The translations under genes were made by a program, and so were the position numbers. Shown piece by piece: positions 1 to 6,248 of a stretch of 6,248 nt of DNA (its first letter is position 1; the number at the start of each line of letters is the position of its first letter). Origin of the DNA: Alphaproteobacteria bacterium (GTDB lineage Bacteria; Pseudomonadota; Alphaproteobacteria; Rickettsiales; UBA1997); NCBI GenBank assembly GCA_016869775.1, contig VGDJ01000074.1, forward strand, positions 1 through 6,248. Direction: 5' to 3'. The notes below the pieces were generated by a model. The model was not told the DNA's origin, made no database searches, and saw only the letters and a program-made list of their open reading frames with translations.

Positions 1-407
1 AATATGGCGATGCCTCTTTGTTTGAATATCCTTATTTCTGGGGATATAGAAAAGATTTAGGTTTCTATTTGGTCAATATAAAAACTATGGAGGAAGATAG
101 TGTATTATTGATTGATGATGTTACTGGCAAAAAACTGGCCCAAGCTAGCTCCTACCCGATTATTAGTCCTGATAAAAAATATTTGATTTCTTTTCAATCC
201 GATGCTTTTGATCTTAATGGAATAGAAATTTTTGAAATTTATCCCCACGAAATTAAATCTGTTTATAAAAAACATCTTCTCGACTTTGAATTTGATTCAT
301 GGAAAGAAAATAACTCATTTTTAATTAAGTCAGAATTCCAAAAAAATAAATATATGATGGTTTACAAAAACAATTCAGGTTGGGAAATGAAGGAGTTCAA
401 AAAATAA
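1..407 (+). CDS. C-terminal part of an uncharacterised protein (5' end outside window)
   Basis: The reading frame is open from the first complete codon at position 3 to the TAA at 405-407, so the gene starts upstream of the window. The TTG at 18 is probably an internal Leu codon, not the start. About 134 residues are visible. They are rich in aromatic and charged residues and alternate in a way that suggests beta strands. One segment reads 'LLIDDVTGKKLA', followed by 'PIISPDKKYLISF' and 'NGIEIFEI'. This resembles beta-propeller-like proteins in which a 'SPDkk' turn follows a strand, but no complete repeat or catalytic motif is visible. From memory, similar uncharacterised proteins carry a 'NKKTGK...PILSPDGK...NGIQIW' pattern. 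That family link is an impression and no function is assigned. The gene is convergent with the AsmA-like gene, with 27 bases between the two stop codons. Confidence 0.7.
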   Translation, partial: YGDASLFEYPYFWGYRKDLGFYLVNIKTMEEDSVLLIDDVTGKKLAQASSYPIISPDKKYLISFQSDAFDLNGIEIFEIYPHEIKSVYKKHLLDFEFDSWKENNSFLIKSEFQKNKYMMVYKNNSGWEMKEFKK

Positions 408-423
408 ATTAATTTTATTTTTT
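399..423. terminator. AT-only inverted repeat between convergent genes, possible bidirectional terminator
   Basis: A perfect 10-bp inverted repeat (399-408 against 414-423) with a 5-base loop lies between the convergent genes and includes the TAA of the plus-strand gene. On either strand the arms form an A-rich then U-rich hairpin, so it could end transcription from both sides. The stem has no G-C pair and would be weak. In such AT-rich DNA a chance repeat is possible. Confidence 0.35.
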
Positions 424-434
424 CTTATTTAGGC

Positions 435-3400
435 TTAATCAAACAAACTCGATATCGAAGATGGCACAAAGGCCGAAACCTTGTTTGTTGAAAATTTACC
501 TTCTTTATCATTAGCGGTTTTTAGATATTCATAACGAATACTAAAAATTCCACCACCCTCACCTCCCGTTAAAACTCCACTAATTACGTTGCCAAGAACC
601 GGAATTTTTCCAAGACCAAATAAGCTATTTATAATATATCCCGGGACTATCATACCCTTGATTTCGGCGGAATTATCTTTGAGATTAATTTTGCCCTTGG
701 CGGTAATGCCAATTTTAAAATTATTAGCGATTAATGATTTTAAAATTAAATCTGAATCTTTAACTACAAAATCAACAACCACAGAACTGAAGGTGGTTTT
801 TTCGCTCGAAAATATTTTATCCCTTATTTGAGAAAATAAATTATTGCTAGATAATTTTTTAACTGCCTCACTTTCAAAAATTGTAATATCGCTCGAAACA
901 TTCATATTTCCACTTAGAACCAATTTTTGATCAACAATACTTTGCAAAACATTTATTTTACCAACGCCACCCGAAACAAGGTTTGAAATCCCAAGGCTCT
1001 CGGTCATAAAACCTAAATCTTGGATTTGACCTTCGATCAAATATTCGTCTTTTTTGCCATTTTTTACGATTTTAAAATTGATATTTTTGGAGCTTTTTTT
1101 TTGTTTAGAAATAACCGCACTTAAACTTCCCGAATTACAAATTTTTTGAACACAAACTAAATTCAAATTAACGTTATTAAGCTGTTTTTTATTGGCTAAC
1201 TCAAGATTATTTAAACCAATATTTATTTTAATGTTTTTGGCAGAATTTTTTGAATTATTGATAAAAATTTTAGAACCAATAAGACTGGAAGCATCAAGAT
1301 TTTTGCCTCGTAAAGATAAAAATAAATCAGATTTATTATTATCAAAAAGATAGCTTAAATTGTAATTATTTTTGCCGATATTTTGATTGTTAATATTGAG
1401 TTTTATTAAATTAAATGGTTCGTAAGAAAACTCTAAATTGGCTTCGATTTTTTTATTATTTTTGGCAATATTTTTGATATTTTTTGGAATAAAATTAGTA
1501 TAAAATATATTTTTAAAAGCCAAAGATTTATCGCCAACATCAACACCAAACGATAATTGACCATCTTCAAGATTTTTTTTAAAAATTTTTAATTCTTTGT
1601 TGTCGATCGAGCAGTTTTTTAGATCGATCAGGGTGTTAAAAACATTGGATCCCAAATCTTTCTTGGTGGAGATTATCAAATCGCCTTTAATAAAATTATT
1701 ATTGATCCCAAAAAGATTTGATTTTACTCCGATAAAAGTGTCCTTAAGGGCAATTTTATCGACAAGAGGAATCATAATTTCAAAAGAACTTTTTGCTGAA
1801 CCATTTAAATATTTATCGATTTCCCCCTGAAATTCAGTGTTGTTTGAGGCATGCTTTAGTCCATCTTGAGCGCCCCCAGAGACATTTCCGATGATTCTTA
1901 AAATATTGATAGGCATATTAAAATCATCAATTGAAACTTCGGATTCATAAATTTGACTTTTTAAAACATTCCCCGAATTTATAAAAATTTTCATATCATT
2001 TTTAGAAAAAACTGCGATACCAAATAAATTAGTAATTTCAGGAAAATTTTGATCGTAATTCAAATCAATATTTTCAAAATCCAATTGGGCATTTATGTTT
2101 TCGAGATTTGATTCCAGACTATCTTCAAGGATTGAAAACTTTGTATAAGCTTTTTTAATTACACCGTTATTAATATGATTTACTACCCAATCCCTAACGC
2201 CATTTTGAGATAAGGTAATTGGCCAGAATCTATCAATTTCATTCGTCAAAACATTTTCTAAACCAATCTCAAAATCATATTGTGCTTTTTGATTTTCAAG
2301 GATTGACACTGTTAAACCCAGATCCAACTGAGGATTTAGAATTTCAGTTTGATTAGCAATATTACTAATCAAGGCACTGTTAACATTTTTTAGTTTTAGG
2401 ATTTTTTTTACCCCATCGAAATCACCAATAATTTTCATTTGGCGAAAATCAATTTTATCTTTAAAAAAATTTTTAAATTCAAAACTTCCTTTATCAGCTC
2501 TAAGATTAAAACTTAAATTGTTAAGAGACTTTTCGCCATTAATTTCAAGGTTCAATGACCCATTAAGAGTAGTATCAATATTTTTTAAATCATCAAGAAT
2601 GGGATGAAATATCGCTATCGATTTTGGAACAAAATTAAAAATATTAATATCGCATTTTAACCCATTAAAATTTGACAATTTGCAGTTTGAATCGATTTTG
2701 AAATCAGAAGCATTGCTAGTAAAATAAATTTGACCTTGCATAAAAATATCTAGGGCATCGCGATTAATTTTGGTTGAGATTTTAGCGTTTTTTATTATCA
2801 ATTCAGAGTTAATTTTAGGAGTTTGAAAAATGATTTTAGCATCTTCAATTTCAAAATTTTCAATTGGATTTTTGTTTTTTCTAAAGGAGGATAAAAATTC
2901 TAGCAAGACCCTAATTTGTTGATTAGTATCAGTTGAAGAATCGTTATTTTGGGGATTATTTTTTAAAAAATTATTTAATTCATCGGTATTTTCTACCAAG
3001 ATCTCCGGTTTAAAAATTTTAATTTTATTTGGATTAAATTTTAGTAAGATTAAATCAAATAATGAAAATTCAGCTTCAATTCTGGGGATATAAAAATATT
3101 TAACAGTTTCAACAGATTTACTCTCAGAATCAGATTTGATGTCTTTGTAAGAAATTTTAATGTCTTGAACTTCAATTCTAAAGCTTCCGTAGGTTGTAAA
3201 CTTTACTAATGTTTGAGAGATTTTAACGCGATTTTGAAAATTTGAATCAAGATTTTTTTGGATTTTATTGGTTACAAAATCAATCGAACGAGGAGAGCTT
3301 GATACCAAAACAATAAAATAAAACAAAACCAAACCAAAAAAAATAGCTACCGAAAGCAATATTTTGAAGAATAATGGGAGTTTTTTTTTATTTTTTTGAT

Positions 3401-3437
3401 GATTTTTGTGAGAAATTTTTGGTGTTTTTTTAATCAT
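435..3437 (-). CDS. AsmA-like / DUF3971 (YhdP-type) envelope protein
   Basis: This 1000-residue protein has a Lys-rich cytoplasmic N terminus (1-19) and one hydrophobic membrane segment at about 20-45. The rest is a long, strand-rich region expected to lie in the periplasm. Around residues 404-430 is a 'FWP...VRDWV...NNGVIKKA' stretch typical of DUF3971. The end (931-1000) is the AsmA-like C-terminal signature: 'VPGYIINSLFG', then 'GKIPVLGNVISG', a 'TGGEGGGIFSIRY' Gly-rich turn, and a closing 'VSAFVPSSISSLF'. Large AsmA-like proteins (YhdP, TamB and YdbH in E. coli) act in phospholipid movement between the membranes and in outer-membrane integrity. The exact role here is inferred from family membership. 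Cys252/Cys262 and Cys762/Cys767 form two close pairs that could be disulfides in the periplasm. No clear Shine-Dalgarno precedes the ATG at 3437. The start fits because the basic stretch and membrane segment follow it at once. The gene looks intact. Confidence 0.85.
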   Translation of the reverse strand: MIKKTPKISHKNHQKNKKKLPLFFKILLSVAIFFGLVLFYFIVLVSSSPRSIDFVTNKIQKNLDSNFQNRVKISQTLVKFTTYGSFRIEVQDIKISYKDIKSDSESKSVETVKYFYIPRIEAEFSLFDLILLKFNPNKIKIFKPEILVENTDELNNFLKNNPQNNDSSTDTNQQIRVLLEFLSSFRKNKNPIENFEIEDAKIIFQTPKINSELIIKNAKISTKINRDALDIFMQGQIYFTSNASDFKIDSNCKLSNFNGLKCDINIFNFVPKSIAIFHPILDDLKNIDTTLNGSLNLEINGEKSLNNLSFNLRADKGSFEFKNFFKDKIDFRQMKIIGDFDGVKKILKLKNVNSALISNIANQTEILNPQLDLGLTVSILENQKAQYDFEIGLENVLTNEIDRFWPITLSQNGVRDWVVNHINNGVIKKAYTKFSILEDSLESNLENINAQLDFENIDLNYDQNFPEITNLFGIAVFSKNDMKIFINSGNVLKSQIYESEVSIDDFNMPINILRIIGNVSGGAQDGLKHASNNTEFQGEIDKYLNGSAKSSFEIMIPLVDKIALKDTFIGVKSNLFGINNNFIKGDLIISTKKDLGSNVFNTLIDLKNCSIDNKELKIFKKNLEDGQLSFGVDVGDKSLAFKNIFYTNFIPKNIKNIAKNNKKIEANLEFSYEPFNLIKLNINNQNIGKNNYNLSYLFDNNKSDLFLSLRGKNLDASSLIGSKIFINNSKNSAKNIKINIGLNNLELANKKQLNNVNLNLVCVQKICNSGSLSAVISKQKKSSKNINFKIVKNGKKDEYLIEGQIQDLGFMTESLGISNLVSGGVGKINVLQSIVDQKLVLSGNMNVSSDITIFESEAVKKLSSNNLFSQIRDKIFSSEKTTFSSVVVDFVVKDSDLILKSLIANNFKIGITAKGKINLKDNSAEIKGMIVPGYIINSLFGLGKIPVLGNVISGVLTGGEGGGIFSIRYEYLKTANDKEGKFSTNKVSAFVPSSISSLFD

Positions 3438-3450
3438 AGTTGGAATTTAC

Positions 3451-3480
3451 AAAATACTATTCGCAAAAAAAAATTGGCAA
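3451..3480 (-). promoter_or_regulatory. Possible promoter of the AsmA-like gene
   Basis: On the minus strand TTGCCA (3480-3475) is followed after 18 bases by TATTTT (3456-3451). An alternative -10, TAGTAT (3459-3454), has a 15-base spacer. Either would give a leader of only a few bases before the ATG at 3437, in keeping with the lack of a Shine-Dalgarno there. Such hexamers are common by chance in AT-rich DNA. Confidence 0.28.
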
Positions 3481-3491
3481 ACATTAGTTTG
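3465..3491 (-). terminator. Weak hairpin plus T9 tract after the response regulator gene
   Basis: About 20 bases past the regulator's stop, the minus strand has CAAAC-TAAT-GTTTG (3491-3478), then CCAA and a run of nine T (3473-3465). The stem is only 5 bp and is separated from the T run by four bases, so this is a weak intrinsic terminator at best. It also overlaps the possible promoter of the next gene. Confidence 0.25.
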
Positions 3492-3510
3492 AAGGTTTTT
3501 ATCAATCAAA

Positions 3511-4554
3511 TTAAACCAATCTATATTCTGGAACAGTTATGATAGCGGTGTTCTTTTTATTATCCAATATCTCAAATCGACAATTTTGTTTATCAAGAGT
3601 TTTAGAAATTTTTGAGGATTTAAAGCTATTTTTAATGTCAGTCTCATCGCTTCCTTCAAGATAAAAAATAATAACTATTTGTTTTAAATGATCAGTCATG
3701 GCACTAATCATAATTTTAGACTTAGCATCAACTTTCAACATCTCGTAAATTGTTAAACCAATAGCTTCGGTGAGTATAATTCTATCAATTTTAATGTTGG
3801 GTAACAGATTTATATTGTGAATATTGGTCAACACTATTTTATCTGCCAATCTTGAGTCGATATTATTAATAAATTCTTCAAAAAATATTCCAAGACTAAT
3901 TATTTCTTCTTGAGCATTGAGTTTAAAATCAATCGCGTCGTGATCTAGGTTGTTATTGATTGCAGTTCTGAGGTTTAAACAATTTAAATAAATTTTTTTA
4001 ATTTCATCGAGATATGCTCGGTGCGGTAATGGACCAAACGGCTCATCTTTAAGCTTAGAAGCAATAGCGGTGATATTATCTAGATACGAAAAAACATCCT
4101 TTGGTAAAGCAACAGAGATTTGATTTTTTAAATTACTAATTTGACCTTGATGAATGTTTTCAACTCTAATTTGGTTAGTTGTTTTTTCTTTAACTTTGGC
4201 GATTAAAAGATCAAAATCAATTGGCTTTATTAGATAATCATTGGCACTTAAATTAACACCTTTGAGAACACTCTCCTTTTGGCCTAAGGCCGTTAAAAAC
4301 AAAAACGGCACAGCGGATTGTTTTAAACCCGATGTTTCTCTCACTAGTTTTAGCAAACCATATCCATCAAGCTCTGGCATCATAATATCGGATATAATTA
4401 AATCAGGCCTTTCTCTGACAAAAACTTCGTAACCCTCATATCCATTTCCAGCCTCAACAACCTCATAGCCCTCATCTCTTAGTATATCGGAAATATTTGA
4501 GCGGATATCAATTTCATCTTCAACGCACAAAATTTTGATTTTATTATCTGTCAT
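3511..4554 (-). CDS. Response regulator: intact receiver domain fused to a degenerate histidine-kinase-like region
   Basis: The protein has 347 residues. Residues 5-123 form a CheY-like receiver with all key residues: acidic pocket Glu12/Asp13, phosphoacceptor Asp56 in 'ISDIMMP', Thr88 and Lys110 in 'LIKP'. It should therefore be phosphorylated by a kinase encoded elsewhere. A short helical linker (about 124-145) leads to a region that aligns by eye with a HisKA-HATPase core. 'LPKDVFSYLDNITAIASKL' (150-168) occupies the place of the 'HELRTPLNAIIGFSELL' helix, with Lys152 where the His should be. 'FGPLPHRAYLDEI' to 'NLDHDAID' (173-209) matches the second dimerisation helix. The ATPase-like part (about 215-345) has no N-box Asn-rich helix and no G1/G2 glycine motifs. 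It ends in strands like the kinase C terminus ('NTAIITVPEY'). No DNA-binding domain is visible, so output is probably through protein contact. The N terminus fits the receiver's first strand exactly. No clear Shine-Dalgarno is seen. Function and partner are unknown. Confidence 0.85.
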   Translation of the reverse strand: MTDNKIKILCVEDEIDIRSNISDILRDEGYEVVEAGNGYEGYEVFVRERPDLIISDIMMPELDGYGLLKLVRETSGLKQSAVPFLFLTALGQKESVLKGVNLSANDYLIKPIDFDLLIAKVKEKTTNQIRVENIHQGQISNLKNQISVALPKDVFSYLDNITAIASKLKDEPFGPLPHRAYLDEIKKIYLNCLNLRTAINNNLDHDAIDFKLNAQEEIISLGIFFEEFINNIDSRLADKIVLTNIHNINLLPNIKIDRIILTEAIGLTIYEMLKVDAKSKIMISAMTDHLKQIVIIFYLEGSDETDIKNSFKSSKISKTLDKQNCRFEILDNKKNTAIITVPEYRLV

Positions 4555-4564
4555 ATTTGAAAGG

Positions 4565-4597
4565 GATATAATTCAAGGATATTTCTTTTGAAAAGAA
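4565..4597 (-). promoter_or_regulatory. Possible promoter with overlapping palindrome before the response regulator gene
   Basis: On the minus strand TTTTCA (4594-4589) and TATATC (4570-4565) are spaced by 18 bases, ending 10 bases before the ATG at 4554. The -35-like hexamer lies inside a perfect 7-1-7 palindrome, TTCTTTTCAAAAGAA (4597-4583), which could be an operator. Both elements are modest matches in AT-rich DNA. Confidence 0.28.
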
Positions 4598-4642
4598 GCT
4601 TAAATAAAGCCTCAAAAAATTAAAGATTGAAATAATAAACTC

Positions 4643-4667
4643 AATCCAAAATTAATTTTTTAGGATT
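4643..4667 (-). terminator. Possible intrinsic terminator after dnaX
   Basis: Starting 27 bases past the dnaX stop, the minus strand can form a hairpin: AATCC, a bulged T, AAAA, a 6-base loop AATTAA, then TTTTGGATT. This gives nine pairs with one bulge. The following sequence (GAGTTTATTATTT) is only moderately U-rich, so termination may be weak. An A-rich stretch precedes it, so it could also act on the opposite strand. Confidence 0.4.
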
Positions 4668-4694
4668 ATTTTTTAAAATTTAGTTCATTAACAA

Positions 4695-5987
4695 TCAAAC
4701 AATACGCGAACCCTCAAAATTTTTTAAAATCTGAGCAATTAATTCAGAATTATCTGCAATTTTTAAATCGTTAGGTTTGTGAAGTTCTTGGGAGTCAATT
4801 TCAATATTTTCTGAATTAGTTGTCGAAGAAATCGATGATTTTTTTTGGTGAATATTGATTAAAACTTGCTTCAAATCAGGAATAGCAATTAAGTGACAAA
4901 TTCTGATTATCAGCATTTCAAAATACATTTTGCTAGAACTTGAATTGCTTATATCGGACATAGATTTTGAAATAAGTTGCCAAATTCTAATCAAGTCAGA
5001 AATATCAGTATTTTCGGCGATATATTTGAGTTTATCGAATTGACTTTTTGAGAAAGCATCAATTTGATAATCATTAATTAGTTTTATCGACAAAATTTTG
5101 TGAATTAATTCTAATAAATCTTTGCCAACTTGTTCGACATCTGAAGAATTTTGAAAAATATTAGCAAAATTTTTGTGGGCCATCTTGACGTCACCTTTTA
5201 AAAAATTTTCAAGAAGCTCAATTATCGCAAATCTATCTGACAATCCCAACATTTGTTCAATTACCAAACTAGGCAAAAAATTTTGATGATTATTGTTAGC
5301 GAGGGCTTGATCAAGGATCGATAACGCATCGCGCACTGAACCCTCTGATGATTTGGCGATTAGATTCAAAGCTTGCTCTTCGGCTTCAAAACCTTCTTTC
5401 AACAAAATATTTTTTAAATGATCGATTATTTCGCTCTCATCAAGTCTTCGAAGATTAAATCTTTGACATCTTGATAAAATTGTTTGCGGAACTTCACGAA
5501 TTTCAGTGGTTGCAAAAATAAATTTAACATTAACGGGGGGTTCTTCGAGAGTTTTCAAAAGAGCATTGAATGCGCTATCGCTCATCATATGAAACTCATC
5601 AATAATATAAATTTTATAACGCGCCTCAACAGGTGCATAAGCAACTGAATCAATGATTTCTCTAACATCTCCAACTCCAGTTCTGCTCGCTGCATCAATT
5701 TCAAAAACATCTTGATGGTGCGAATTAGAAATAGCTACGCAATTTTTACAAGTACCGCACGCCTCACCGTTAAAACGCGTTTCATCATTTAAGCAATTGA
5801 GAGTTTTGGCAATAATTCTCGCGGTAGTTGTTTTGCCGACGCCACGAATCCCATGCAAAATATAGGCATGATGTAAACGATTATTTTTTATAGCATTAGT
5901 TAAAGTTTTTACTAAGACTTCTTGACCAACTAACTCACTAAAATTTTGAGGACGATATTTGCGCGCAAGAACCAGATAAGATGACAT
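4695..5987 (-). CDS. dnaX: DNA polymerase III clamp-loader ATPase (gamma/tau subunit), short form
   Basis: DnaX is the ATPase of the clamp loader that places the beta clamp on primed DNA. The 430 residues begin with 'YLVLARKYRPQNFSELVGQ', the family's usual N terminus, which fixes the start at 5987. The Walker A motif 'GIRGVGKT' is at 46-53. Zinc-binding cysteines are at 65, 77, 80 and 83. Walker B 'IYIIDEFH' (126-133) is followed by 'LSRC' (171-174) carrying the arginine finger, and sensor 2 is 'GSVRDALSILDQA' (216-228). A helical collar domain III runs to about 370. The last 60 residues are a polar Ser/Asn-rich linker plus the tail 'ELIAQILKNFEGSRIV'. The length equals E. coli gamma (431) rather than tau (643), so the regions that bind DnaB helicase and the polymerase alpha subunit appear to be missing. 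The tail resembles the 'PLVQAVLxTFPGAxI' end that I recall from alphaproteobacterial DnaX. Only a weak TTGAG-like site adjoins the ATG. The gene lies directly downstream of the SRP RNA. Confidence 0.96.
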   Translation of the reverse strand: MSSYLVLARKYRPQNFSELVGQEVLVKTLTNAIKNNRLHHAYILHGIRGVGKTTTARIIAKTLNCLNDETRFNGEACGTCKNCVAISNSHHQDVFEIDAASRTGVGDVREIIDSVAYAPVEARYKIYIIDEFHMMSDSAFNALLKTLEEPPVNVKFIFATTEIREVPQTILSRCQRFNLRRLDESEIIDHLKNILLKEGFEAEEQALNLIAKSSEGSVRDALSILDQALANNNHQNFLPSLVIEQMLGLSDRFAIIELLENFLKGDVKMAHKNFANIFQNSSDVEQVGKDLLELIHKILSIKLINDYQIDAFSKSQFDKLKYIAENTDISDLIRIWQLISKSMSDISNSSSSKMYFEMLIIRICHLIAIPDLKQVLINIHQKKSSISSTTNSENIEIDSQELHKPNDLKIADNSELIAQILKNFEGSRIV

Positions 5988-6004
5988 CTCAAGAAAAACT
6001 TTTG

Positions 6005-6043
6005 ATTAAGAACTGAAAATTTGAGAAATTAAGAATTTGAAAA
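6005..6043. repeat. Imperfect direct repeat in the dnaX leader
   Basis: ATTAAGAACTGAAAA (6005-6019) and ATTAAGAATTTGAAAA (6028-6043) differ by one inserted base and one substitution, and start 23 bases apart. On the dnaX strand they lie in the untranslated leader, 18-56 bases before the ATG. They may be a protein-binding pair or simple AT-rich drift. Confidence 0.45.
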
Positions 6044-6068
6044 CTTTAATTTTGTTAAACTTAAGTAA

Positions 6069-6077
6069 AGTATAACA
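6069..6077 (-). promoter_or_regulatory. dnaX: Possible extended -10 promoter for dnaX
   Basis: On the minus strand TGTTATACT (6077-6069) fits the extended -10 form TGnTATAnT. It lies after the SRP RNA 3' end and would start a transcript near 6062, giving a dnaX leader of about 75 bases. No good -35 hexamer is present, as expected for an extended -10 promoter. Read-through from ffs is the alternative. Confidence 0.38.
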
Positions 6078-6091
6078 AATTAAAATTTGAT

Positions 6092-6179
6092 AAAAGTGAG
6101 GGCGACCCGACTCAACCAATCTTGGGATGCTTTCTTTCAAATCTGACCCTCTAAAAAGGCAAATCGCCCGCCCTCACCG
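6092..6179 (-). ncRNA. ffs: Small bacterial signal recognition particle RNA (4.5S type)
   Basis: The RNA pairs with the Ffh GTPase to form the signal recognition particle, which delivers nascent membrane proteins to FtsY and the translocon. On the minus strand, the core at 6149-6124 contains GGUCAG, then a short stem with a GAAA loop, then AAAGCA and UCC. It aligns without gaps to the E. coli domain IV core (GGUCAG-GUCC-GGAA-GGAAGCAGCC), keeping the UCAG and AGCA sides of the internal loop that binds Ffh. The ends form a perfect 9-bp helix (6177-6169 with 6104-6096) extended by a possible G-U pair, closing an RNA of about 83-88 nt. A short U-rich tail (UUUUAUC) follows. Small SRP RNA next to dnaX is a known arrangement in several Proteobacteria. 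The ends are estimated from the helix and the U tract. Confidence 0.88.
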
Positions 6180-6186
6180 AGGTAAA

Positions 6187-6214
6187 TTTTTAAGAATTTT
6201 TAATAAAGATTCAA
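6187..6214 (-). promoter_or_regulatory. ffs: Probable promoter of the SRP RNA gene
   Basis: On the minus strand TTGAAT (6214-6209) is separated by 16 bases from TAAAAA (6192-6187). Transcription would begin near 6180-6178, exactly where the closing helix of the SRP RNA starts. The agreement with the RNA's 5' end makes this the best-supported promoter in the window, though the -10 is a poor match to TATAAT. Confidence 0.48.
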
Positions 6215-6248
6215 CCTAAGATTTTAAAAATAAAACTAACACTTAAAA

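Noticed and set aside
589..831. Plus-strand open frame of 80 codons inside the AsmA-like gene.
   Set aside because: It is antisense to a well-supported coding region, with no family resemblance and no ribosome-binding site. It is a shadow frame.
1597..1830. Plus-strand open frame of 77 codons inside the AsmA-like gene.
   Set aside because: It is also antisense to the AsmA-like coding region, and its composition follows from the opposite strand's Asn/Lys/Ile-rich codons.
4241..4432. Plus-strand open frame of 63 codons inside the response regulator gene.
   Set aside because: It is antisense to the conserved receiver domain around Asp56 to Lys110, which must be the coding strand.
4555..4694. 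Possible small gene or leftover DnaX C-terminal coding in the 140-base gap.
   Set aside because: Stops interrupt all frames on the minus strand and no start with a ribosome-binding site is seen. Only a hairpin, a palindrome and promoter-like hexamers are present.
4719..4725. Slippery-type heptamer A-AAA-AAT in frame near the dnaX 3' end, as in programmed frameshifting that makes gamma and tau.
   Set aside because: A -1 shift meets TGA within two codons and a +1 shift reaches TAA within about ten. Neither gives a longer product, and the downstream DNA does not encode a tau-like extension.
6096..6177. The GC-rich inverted repeat ends could suggest a simple terminator or a mobile-element end.
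   Set aside because: The interior matches the SRP RNA domain IV core, and the repeat is its closing helix.

Overview
The window is strongly AT-rich DNA with long A/T homopolymers and tightly packed genes. It looks like an ordinary chromosomal region of a low-GC alphaproteobacterium, possibly of the Rickettsiales/Holosporales type. The lineage is inferred from three things: a small SRP RNA directly upstream of dnaX, a very large AsmA-like/DUF3971 envelope protein, and a DnaX C-terminal tail that resembles the alphaproteobacterial one. No phage, transposon, CRISPR or tRNA signal is visible.

Layout, left to right. Positions 1-407 (+) hold the 3' end of an unrecognised gene that begins outside the window. 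It converges on the rest, which all lies on the minus strand and is transcribed right to left. An AT-only inverted repeat (399-423) sits between the convergent genes. The minus-strand series, in transcription order, is: SRP RNA (ffs, about 6179-6092); dnaX (5987-4695); a two-part response regulator (4554-3511); and a 1000-residue AsmA-like membrane-anchored protein (3437-435). Gaps between them are about 104, 140 and 73 bases. Each contains a plausible but weak promoter, and two contain possible terminator hairpins, so the genes may be separate transcription units rather than one operon.

Roles. ffs RNA pairs with Ffh to deliver membrane proteins. DnaX is the ATPase of the DNA polymerase III clamp loader. 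The regulator has an intact phosphoreceiver followed by what looks like a histidine-kinase core without its phosphoacceptor His or its ATP boxes. The AsmA-like protein probably works in the periplasm in lipid movement or outer-membrane integrity. No shared pathway links them. The most interesting points are the receiver-pseudokinase protein and the unusually short DnaX, which ends at gamma length but seems to keep the tail motif of the full-length protein. I see no clear evidence for a wholly new multi-gene system.
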